In this document: positions 5,717 to 11,751 of the stretch, piece after piece
Layout of the letters: every line of letters starts with the position of its first letter
Position numbering within the stretch: the stretch's first letter is position 1
Assembly (NCBI GenBank): GCA_003573635.1
Contig: QUTJ01031450.1
Coordinates: 1-11,839, forward strand
Direction: 5' to 3'
Source: Goniomonas avonlea
Lineage: Eukaryota > Cryptophyceae > Goniomonadida > Goniomonadaceae
Length of the DNA: 11,839 nucleotides
Notes under the pieces: model-generated
Seen by the model: the letters and a program-made list of their open reading frames with translations, nothing else
What the model was told of the DNA's origin: nothing
The model's database searches: none
Program-made: the position numbers and the translations under genes

Positions 5717-8700
5717 TCAAGCATGCGCAGTTGAGGCAGCGAGGAGACGCATAAAATCGCTGGGGGATACACTGTTAGACAGGGCGACAACAACTAGGCA
5801 ACACACCGGCAAAAGATGTTGTGTCATTGATAAGAATGGAGCATCATAACGTGATCTCAGATGATCTCCTTTCTCCTCCCCCTCCCTGACTCTCGAAAAG
5901 GTCGAAGGGGGAGATGAGGAGCAGGAGAGGGGGTGGAAACCGGTGGATCTAGGGGGGACGGTGAGCAGGAGAAAGGGGGTGGAAATCGGTAGGAGGAGGG
6001 AAAGAGGAGGGTAGCAGGAGGAAGCAGGAGGAAGCAGGAGAGGAGGAGGGAAGAGGGAAGGAGCGGGATGGATGAGGAGGAAGCAGATGGGAAGAGCAGA
6101 GGAGCAGCAGAGGAGCAGGATGGACGGAAGGAGGAGGAAGCGGGAGGAGAGGACGAGGAAGACGGCACCTGTACGTCATGCGACCCGTATCTGAGTGGGC
6201 GAACTTGCGAAATATTGACTCAGCCTCCACGTCAGAAACCTCGACCCCCTGGCACGGGGAGTGTAACCCAGGGGCCGCTCCTCTTTGCCCACTGCTCCTC
6301 CTTCTAGTGCATCTCTCTCTTTGTGTGTGTGTGTGTGCGCGCGCGCGCCAGTGTGGGTGTGTGGGTGTGTTCTCAAGATATCGCGTGTCACTCGCTCTCT
6401 GCTCAGAGCTCTCAGGCTCTCTCTCGCCCCCCCCGCCCCCCCCTCTCTCTCGTCTTTCACCTCTGATCCTCCTTCCTCTTGCACCCACCCTTGTCCCCTG
6501 TGCCCCTCCTGCCCACCGACACACAGCTCCTCCTTGCTCTTACTCTCGCTGTGGCAAGGGGTGGAAGGTGTGGGCGAGAGGTAAGGAGGAGAGGCTGTGG
6601 AGGTGGACAAGGGCTGCAACATTGCTTTTTTCACACAAAAACAGGGGGACAGGGAAAAACACGCACCACTTTCGCCAGACCCTGGCGGAACTCGTCGTAG
6701 TCGATCGACCCCGAGTATGCCCTGCAAAAAGACGTGTCAAAATGCTTGGACAACGTCCACAACTGTTGAGGTGACTGTTGCTGATGTGACACTGCTGATG
6801 TGACACTGGTGAGGGTGACACTGGTGAGGGTGACACTGGTGAGGGTGACACTGGTGAGGGTGACAGGGTGACATTGGTGAGGGTGACACTGGTGAGGGTG
6901 ACACTGGTGAGGGTGACACTGGTGAGGGTGACTCTGGTGAGGGTGACACTGCTGAGGGAGGTGACACTGCTGACGTGACACTGGTGAGGGTGACTCTGGT
7001 GAGGGAGGTGACACTGCTGACGTGACATGCACGTCGATGTGGAAATGGGAGCTGGAACGGGTGCTAAGGTGCTGGGTGATGGAAGAGGGGTGGTGCACTG
7101 CCATCTAGTTTCATTGTCACGTGCAGGCACTGTCTTATGTATCGTTGTCACCTGCTAGCACTGTCACCTAGTTTTGTTGTCACGTGCTGGACGGATAATG
7201 GATAGCGTACGCACTTGTCAAACGACTGGAACGCCTGTTTCATCTGCCGGAACCTTCCGTAGATGTGGGAGCTGATCTCGCTCAGCATCTCTCTCAACTC
7301 GTCACCGGACAAGTCCTGGACTGGGGTTAGCTGGGAGTTCAGGGTCGTGTCCCTTTTCCAGTGTCTATCAGCTAGTGTCTCGTGTGAGCGTGGACGGGGA
7401 AAAGAGTCTAAAAGCAACATCAGGGCCGCGATAGGGGCCGCCTCACCTCCGTTTGTGAGGCTTCGTCCACGGTGTCGCTGGCCGCCGCAGAAAAGTCAAA
7501 CCCGGGGGCGACAGAAGCCTGTTGTGAGGGCGCAGTGCACCCCTCACGGTCACTGCCCCCAACAACAGCGTCGGCAGCAGCATCCGCAATGGCCTGAGAC
7601 TCAGCTGGAGCTGGTGAGGAGTGCTGCTCCTGCTCTTGCTGGTGCTGGTGCTGGTGCTGGTGCTGCTGCTGCTGCACCTTGTCCTCGTGGGCTTCGGCCA
7701 AGGTCTGCACAGTGGCTCTGTGAGCGTTTGTGGAGGGGTGGGGACCCGTCACGTTTTACACACAGAGAGAGGCAGTCACCTTCCAGGGTGGGACATGCCA
7801 CGGGTCACAAGGGACGGAGGAAGGAGGGCGGGAGGGATGGGAGACAGCGAGAAGAGACACGACGGACAGACAGCTGGACAAACACAGACAGACAGACAGA
7901 TAGGCAGAGAGGCAAACAGACAGACAGAGACGGACAGGCAGACCGACAGACGGACGGACGGACAGACAGAGACAGAAAGACAGCTGGACAAACAAACAAA
8001 CAAACAGACAGACAGGCAGACAGGCAGGCAAACGGACAGACGGACGGACAGACAGAGACCGACAGACAGAGACCGACAGAACGACCGACAGACAGAGACA
8101 GACAGACAGACAGACCTGCGATATCATCCGAACGAAATCGCAGTAGTGAAACTGCCCGTCCCGCTTTGAGGCGTACGCTCTGTACAATTGGCCAACGCGG
8201 CGCTCGCTCAGGCTCAACCCGATACTCTCCAGCCCCTGTATGGGGGTTGTGGGTTGTTTGCTGGGACTACCGCACTGATTGAGAACACGATAGCTCGTGT
8301 TCTCAAGGTAAGCGCTTGGGGTGTCACCTCTATGTCAGGCGAACGCCATGTGTCTGGCGATTGACAACAAATTTAACAGTGCAAAAATTTAGCTGTATCT
8401 AACACACACACACACACACTCTCTCTCTCTCTCTCTCTCATGATGTGATAAAAATTGAACGGTGTGCAACGGTGGCCGCGGAAAACAGTGCTGTCGTCGC
8501 ACTGAGGTAGCACTGACCTGCCGCAACTCCTCCGGTGCGAGTGTGCCAGTGTGGCTCTTGTCAAACTTGCGAAATGCCTGCCGCAGCTCAAGCTTCTTTG
8601 CGTCCAGCGCACTGGGGGGTTGGTGAGGGTCTGACGCATCTGCAAATTCTCAAGAGAACCGACCTTGCAATCTTGGAAACGCAAACAGTGTCCGTCGTGT

Positions 8701-9660
8701 CAGACAGGACACGTGCAATGCCCGCGGGGAGTTCAGAAGGTGACGGAGGGCGGTGCTCCGCTGCGGTTTCTGGAGCGTTCAGTTCCACAACGGTTTCCAC
8801 CCCGTCGGGGCTGGCAGCCACCTGAAAACTGTAAATATGCTTTGCCCCCTCAACAACCGAACTTTCGCACCTTGCTGACCTCCTGCTCCATGGAAGGGGT
8901 CCGCAAAAGACTCACAAACTCGTTGAAATCCAGCTTGCCGTCGTGCTCATGATCTGTTGGTTGGCAACTATTCAGATCATGAGCACGACGAAGCCATTGG
9001 CTGTTGGTTGGCAACTATTCAAATCACAAGATGGCGCACCGTGCACAGTGAGAATTTCAGCAAGGTCTTGTGCCGGAATATCACAACCAAATTGGGACAA
9101 ACCGAACCGCATTTGGTCGTAGGAGATTTTCCCACTCCTGTTTTGGTCCATGTGCAAGAATAGAGTGTGAAGATTGGTTGACCGGCCGTTCGCAGTCGTC
9201 CGTTTGTACAGCCGATTTCGCACATTCACCAGCAGCCGCTTGTGTCGATCGCTTAGTGTCTCGAAGAGTTGCTCTGGACCGAATCGCCTGGGTTGCCCTC
9301 GCATCACTGCAGCTGCGCTTGAGGTGCGAGCGGACGCTGACTTGTACGGAAGAGCGCTGGCCTCGTTCAACGCCACAAACTGCTCGAAGTCGAATGCGCC
9401 TGTTCCGTCTACGTCATACTTCCGAACCAGGGCCTGAGCTGTCTCTTTTCGCAGATCTATTCCGTACGTGTTGTGGAGCGCAACCCGAAGCTCCTCCGGA
9501 CCAACACGAGAATCTCCCTTCCTGCCGGACACAGCTGAGGATTCGAGCCCCCAGAAACCCAACACACTCACAGATCCAATGAGCGAAAGGCTTCGCGCAA
9601 GTTGTGGCGTGATGACAGTGTCTCCACGATGGCAAGCTCGACTGACGCGAGGTCCACCAT
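5717..9660 (-). CDS. eight-EF-hand calcium-binding protein, 11 exons
   Basis: Exons, 5' to 3' on the minus strand: 9660-9572, 9521-9040, 8953-8880, 8821-8664, 8611-8518, 8235-8116, 7704-7447, 7315-7215, 6721-6667, 6248-6169, 5759-5717. They total 1554 nt, giving 517 residues. Exon 8 may instead start at 7330, adding LTPVQ. All introns are GT-AG and in phase. The ATG has context AACATGG and is the first in frame. EF loops: D29-E40, D66-Q77, D155-Q166, D191-E202, D285-E296, A321-D332, D458-E469, A494-D505. Loops 1, 4, 5 and 7 have Asp first, Gly at six and Glu last (loop 1 has Ser at six). Loops 2 and 3 end in Gln. Loops 6 and 8 start with Ala and end in Asp, so they probably bind Ca2+ weakly. 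Spacers are residues 82-140, 208-268 and the Q/H-rich 340-425. There is no signal peptide, membrane segment or kinase domain. A soluble Ca2+ sensor or structural, perhaps flagellar, role is inference. Confidence 0.88.
5760..6168 (-). other. intron 10 of the EF-hand gene (409 nt)
   Basis: The donor is GTGCCG and the acceptor ATCCCCCAG, phase 2. It splits EF loop 8 (GRMTY joined to SDFMRLL) and leads to the 43-nt last exon with TGA at 5719-5717. The donor is weak at +4 to +6, but the frame and the loop are both restored by this junction. Confidence 0.75.
5866..6160. repeat. purine-rich GGAGGA low-complexity tract in intron 10
   Basis: The plus strand is almost all G and A over about 200 bp (GGAGGAAGCAGGAGGAAG-like units). 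The transcript strand is therefore a very long polypyrimidine tract. Confidence 0.8.
6249..6666 (-). other. intron 9 of the EF-hand gene (418 nt)
   Basis: The donor is GTGCGT and the acceptor TGCCAG, phase 0. It joins LAKV to GVEVSD between EF7 and EF8. It contains a GT/GC alternating tract and CT and poly-C runs. Confidence 0.8.
6322..6348. repeat. (TG)n(CG)n alternating purine-pyrimidine tract
   Basis: The tract is 27 bases of uninterrupted TG then CG dinucleotides, a classic Z-DNA-prone sequence, inside intron 9. Confidence 0.9.
6722..7214 (-). other. intron 8 of the EF-hand gene (493 nt) with a 15-bp minisatellite
   Basis: The donor is GTGCGT and the acceptor TTTTTGCAG, phase 2. It interrupts EF loop 7 between FDK and AYSGSIDYDE. 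Only the spliced form gives a complete canonical loop. The acceptor has a good T-rich tract. Confidence 0.88.
6778..7026. repeat. 15-bp minisatellite GTGACACTGGTGAGG, about 16 units
   Basis: The unit GTGACACTGGTGAGG is repeated with point variants (ACT to TCT, GGTGAGG to GCTGAGG, GCTGATG or GCTGACG) and one partial unit near 6860. It lies wholly within intron 8. On the minus strand it reads as Pro/Ser/Val or His/Pro/Gln/Cys repeats, which are not coding in the splice model. Confidence 0.9.
7316..7446 (-). other. intron 7 of the EF-hand gene (131 or 116 nt)
   Basis: The donor is GTGAGG, phase 0. Two in-frame acceptors are possible: CTCCCAG at 7331-7333 and GTCCAG at 7316-7318. They differ only by the five residues LTPVQ. 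The exon that follows begins the helix region DLSGDELREML before EF7. Confidence 0.7.
7620..7680 (-). repeat. coding CAG/CAC repeat giving a Gln/His tract in exon 7
   Basis: Exon 7 encodes QQQQHQHQHQHQQEQEQH soon after its start, from CAG, CAC and GAG codons. It forms the start of the 86-residue linker between EF pairs 3 and 4. The rest of that linker is rich in Ala, Ser, Glu and Asp. Confidence 0.75.
7705..8115 (-). other. intron 6 of the EF-hand gene (411 nt), filled with (GACA)n
   Basis: The donor is GTCTGT and the acceptor GTGCAG, phase 0, joining MISQ to TLAEAHEDK. The donor itself is the first unit of the CTGT repeat. The nearby CACAG at 7718-7720 would shift the frame into a stop, so 7705 is preferred. 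The exact acceptor is less certain than for other introns. Confidence 0.65.
7861..8115. repeat. imperfect (GACA)n tetranucleotide array with CGGA and CAAA variants
   Basis: Roughly 250 bp are dominated by GACA units, with interruptions such as GACCGACA, GGACGGAC and CAAACAAACAAA. It produces long low-complexity open frames on both strands, which I do not consider genes. Confidence 0.9.
8279..8306. repeat. perfect 12-bp hairpin with 4-base loop in intron 5
   Basis: TTGAGAACACGA at 8279-8290 pairs exactly with TCGTGTTCTCAA at 8295-8306 across the loop TAGC. It lies 43-70 nt upstream of the intron 5 acceptor on the coding strand, where a branch point would be expected. Confidence 0.85.
8402..8439. 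repeat. compound (CA)n(CT)n microsatellite in intron 5
   Basis: About eight CA units pass directly into about ten CT units on the plus strand. Confidence 0.9.
8612..8663 (-). other. intron 4 of the EF-hand gene (52 nt)
   Basis: The donor is GTCGGT and the acceptor CCCCCCAG, phase 2. It joins KIA to S-ALDAKK just before EF loop 5. The frame before the intron runs on without any EF-hand pattern. After splicing the helix LELRQAFRKF is in frame. Confidence 0.8.
8822..8879 (-). other. intron 3 of the EF-hand gene (58 nt)
   Basis: The donor is GTCAGC and the acceptor TTTTCAG, phase 0. It joins MEQE of exon 3 to VAASPDG of the spacer exon. The tract before the acceptor is T-rich. Confidence 0.75.
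8939..8990. repeat. perfect 18-bp inverted repeat across the intron 2 / exon 3 boundary
   Basis: The arms are 8939-8956 and 8973-8990 (CGTCGTGCTCATGATCTG and its exact reverse complement) with a 16-base loop. One arm is the start of exon 3 plus the acceptor CAG. The other lies inside intron 2. In the pre-mRNA this would form a strong hairpin that buries the acceptor and the first EF-loop codons. Confidence 0.9.
8954..9039 (-). other. intron 2 of the EF-hand gene with a duplicated 3' splice region
   Basis: The donor is GTGCGC after codon 190 and the acceptor is at 8954-8956, 86 nt, phase 1. It splits the first Asp codon of EF loop 4. A 26-base block ending in CAG on the coding strand occurs twice (9026-9001 and 8979-8954, one mismatch), giving two possible acceptors 47 nt apart. 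Using the upstream acceptor adds A-N-G-F-V-V-L-M-I and then a TGA, truncating the protein after three EF-hands. Confidence 0.8.
9522..9571 (-). other. intron 1 of the EF-hand gene (50 nt)
   Basis: The donor is GTGAGT and the acceptor GGCAG, phase 2. It splits EF loop 1 after its second residue. Removing it joins SLD-L to KGDSRV and gives a standard 12-residue loop ending in Glu. Unspliced, neither flanking frame forms a loop. Confidence 0.88.
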
Positions 9661-9972
9661 GTTGAGATTTTGTGTGTTTGTCAGTGTTTGAACGCGAAGC
9701 GGAAGGTTCCAGTGATAGTAGATGTTGTAACAGATCAATCCACCAACCGACGTCGGGGACAAAGTCAGCCAAAGTCACACGATAACATATTAAGAGGTCC
9801 TAACAAAAACTATTCTTGGGAAGATGTTCGCTCAATCCAAAATCCGGGTTTGTGCTCGCGAGGAAAAAAACGTTCTTTCACGTTGGCAAGAACAGCACAG
9901 GTGACCGGGGTCGATGCTTTCTGCCGCAGCTTGAAGAAGCAGTCACTATTTCCCAGTGATACCCTAACTACC
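9661..9972. promoter_or_regulatory. probable 5' region of the EF-hand gene, possibly shared with a divergent gene
   Basis: The stretch upstream of the EF-hand ATG contains no TATA box that I can defend. If the plus-strand frame at 9973 is real, the two genes are head to head within 312 bp. This is positional inference only. Confidence 0.25.
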
Positions 9973-10500
9973 ATGCCGAACAATCCTGTCCCTCATGTTG
10001 ATGACTTCGCGATCAAACGCGTTGCTTCAGCTGTGATTTCTCCTCCTGCAAAAGTCAAATCGAAACCCACCATTCGCTGGCCATGGAATCTCAGAGCTCT
10101 TCAGGCTCTGTACCTCGATGGAATAAAGCATGACTGGGCCAGTGATATTGATGCAAAGATCAACTCACGTCAGGTCGACGGTTTGAAGCGTTTTACCCAA
10201 TCTTCGCTGGTCGTCTGGAGCAACTCCTCCTTCTGCCTTGCTCTCCTTTCAGTCCTCTGCTTTATCGCAGCCAATGAACTGCAGTTTCATCTTGTGACCG
10301 AAGTGGTTGATGAGTGCCTTCCACCTACAGTTGTAGGCGGTGGGACTGCTTTTGGCATTGTCCTTTTGCAGGTGGGGGTTCCCTTTCCCGAAAGACCTAC
10401 CCTTGACATCGGAATAGGTTCTTGTGACTGTGTTCACGCTGCTCCTGTTGCGCTGTCGCTACCGCTACTGGCACGCTGTGTACTGGAGACGAGTTCTTGA
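9973..10500 (+). CDS. possible 176-residue hypothetical protein
   Basis: ATG at 9973 has context ACTACCATGC and the frame is open to TGA at 10498-10500. It is also open upstream to about 9670, but without an ATG. The first 75 residues (MPNNPVPHVDDFAIK through DGLKRFTQ) have mixed charged and hydrophobic composition that looks genuinely protein-like. After that the sequence becomes hydrophobic, with SFCLALLSVLCFIAANEL as a possible membrane segment, and then looks less coding. A competing minus-strand frame overlaps the second half (10249-10437). The true exon may therefore end near 10200 and splice on. No family recognised. Confidence 0.3.
   Translation: MPNNPVPHVDDFAIKRVASAVISPPAKVKSKPTIRWPWNLRALQALYLDGIKHDWASDIDAKINSRQVDGLKRFTQSSLVVWSNSSFCLALLSVLCFIAANELQFHLVTEVVDECLPPTVVGGGTAFGIVLLQVGVPFPERPTLDIGIGSCDCVHAAPVALSLPLLARCVLETSS
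10249..10437 (-). other. minus-strand open stretch with protein-like composition
   Basis: The minus strand encodes a Lys, Asn and His rich segment (SDVKGRSFGKGNPHLQ... KALINHFGHKMKLQF) ending at TGA near 10249. It has no ATG, only GTG, and no identified neighbouring exon. It may be a decayed exon or chance. It conflicts with the plus-strand frame over the same bases. Confidence 0.2.
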
Positions 10501-10625
10501 GCATGAGATCCTGCAAGGGGTGCGCAACCACTGTTACGTTTCTCTAGTGGCAAAAAATCACTCTGTCGTTTCAGGTTCCGTTCTTTTCTTCAGAAGTTGC
10601 TCCACGGTTTTGGATCGACTTCATC

Positions 10626-11133
10626 TTATGCCTGGTGCATTGTCCACCAGGGCTTTACTATTGTGCTTCGTTCCAAACGCTCATGGGCGATACAGGACCC
10701 CAGGTGTGCGGCCGTTGAAAAAGGAGGGTTGCGGCCCTCCTTTTTTTTTTGTTTTTTTTTGTTGCCGGACTGAACAATAGAGTTTTGACACGCCAATAGG
10801 TTCAGTACTCGACGCAACTGATTAGCGTCCTGACGCTGTTTCGACTGTTTTTGGTTCTGCCCATGATTGTGCATCACAATCGCTTCGAGTTTCAGAGTGC
10901 CAAGAACTTCATCAAACTTCACGGCATCGTAGGCGCCAAGGTACGTGAGGTGGATGTCACCCTTTTCCACTCTGTGTTGCCCGACCCTGTTTACCTCTGC
11001 TGATCGTCGTGCGAGGGGTGGGTTCTTGACTTTTGGCGCAGGCGCTGGGCTTGAGGGACTTTTTGTCTGCAAACCCTTTGCGAGACACTTTCACGGCGTA
11101 CTTCGTGTCGGTGTTTTTCTTCGCATACTTCAT
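10626..11133 (-). pseudogene. frame-broken minus-strand coding remnant, family not recognised
   Basis: ATG at 11133 opens a Lys-rich stretch, MKYAKKNTDTKYAVKVSRKG, which runs in one frame to about 11040. Protein-like sequence then continues in another frame: APKVKNPPLARRSAEVNR, GDIHLTYLGAYDAVKFDEVL, and KLEAIVMHNHGQNQKQ to LLACQNS near 10785. After that it reads through a hairpin and T-run into low-quality sequence with a stop at 10626. A short intron could explain the frame change: a GTATGC donor at 11127 with a TTTGCAG acceptor near 11066. So could a frameshift mutation. No catalytic motif is visible. Confidence 0.3.
10718..10761 (+). terminator. intrinsic-terminator-like hairpin followed by T-runs
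   Basis: AAAAAGGAGGG (10718-10728) pairs exactly with CCCTCCTTTTT (10735-10745) across the six-base loop TTGCGG. It is followed by a run of T, a G and a second run of T. By shape it equals a bacterial rho-independent terminator. In this eukaryotic context it is more likely the end of a small RNA gene or retroposed element, or chance. The biological role is unproven. Confidence 0.35.
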
Positions 11134-11751
11134 GTTAGTGTTTGAGCGACCTGTAAACGCAGGTGCGGTCACTCTGGGCAGTGTGTCTTTTTTCGGAGTG
11201 CCGACTGCTCGTCGAGTCGCTTGGGAGCAAGCAAGTAATGCTGACGGGGAGAAGGGGAGGCTGTGGACAGATGGGCGGAGAGAGAGAGAGCTCGAGAAGC
11301 ATGCACACACGTAGACATACAGACACACGGACACACTGGCGCAGACTATCCACGGAGCGGTCATAGACCCCATGAGGAAACTGCCAGAAGCATGGAAAAG
11401 CATGCACTTATCTTGGGCACGTGGCAGGTTTCCACTTCCAAGGGTCTACGGGGGACTCTGCGAACGACTTGTACTGGCAGCCGACGTACGGAACTTGTCT
11501 CTGGTTTATTTGGGCTGTGCAGAGTACTGTGGGCCTTGGTGACTGGTGCGTTGTGTAGGCTCTGTGGGTTTGTGAGTTAGCTGAGGACTGGGGTTTAGAC
11601 ATGCCTGAGACGAAGACTAGTGCCTTCTGGTTAAAACCACGTAATAGTACATGAAACACGTAGTCGTACGTGCAAATGTGGCCTTTTCCAATGAAGATAG
11701 CCAATGTTTTTGTTTGATGGATTAGTCCAGGATTGAAACTTGAGCGAGACC
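11134..11751. other. right-end intergenic stretch, no gene supported
   Basis: Open frames here on both strands are driven by low-complexity CACA and GAGA sequence near 11279-11340 or look random. No motif, RNA gene or repeat boundary was recognised. Confidence 0.35.

Larger units (their letters stand above)
8236..8517 (-). other. intron 5 of the EF-hand gene (282 nt)
   Basis: The donor is GTCAGT and the acceptor ATACAG, phase 0. It separates EF loop 5 from the linker helix leading to EF6 (LRQ joined to GLESIG). It holds a (CA)n(CT)n tract and a 12-bp hairpin close to its 3' end. Confidence 0.8.

Noticed and set aside
5949-6727. Overlapping Pro/Ser or Gly/Arg/Glu-rich frames on both strands
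   Set aside because: They come from GA/CT-rich low-complexity intron sequence. Only the short EF8 segment 6248-6169 inside them is coding.
6631-7104. Long minus-strand frame of repeated His-Pro-His-Gln-Cys running into an EF-hand half
   Set aside because: The repeat part is the intronic minisatellite read in frame. The EF-hand loop is only completed when exon 8 is spliced directly to 6721, with a good TTTTTGCAG acceptor.
6540-7151. Ser-Pro-Val repeat protein on the minus strand
   Set aside because: It is another frame of the same 15-bp minisatellite and shifts between repeat frames without any non-repeat domain.
7756-8217. Cys/Leu/Ser/Val-rich minus-strand extension after EF6 that looks like membrane or cysteine-rich protein
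   Set aside because: Beyond 8116 it is only the CTGT repeat translated. A GTCTGT donor ends the exon exactly at the end of the EF-hand helix.
7263-8282. 339-codon plus-strand frame rich in Asp, Arg, Gln and Thr
   Set aside because: It consists mainly of the GACA microsatellite and the antisense of EF-hand exons. It has no independent protein character.
9661-9762. N-terminal extension of the EF-hand protein upstream of 9660
   Set aside because: The frame is open but has no ATG, only TTG. The ATG at 9660 has a good context and starts directly at the first amphipathic helix.
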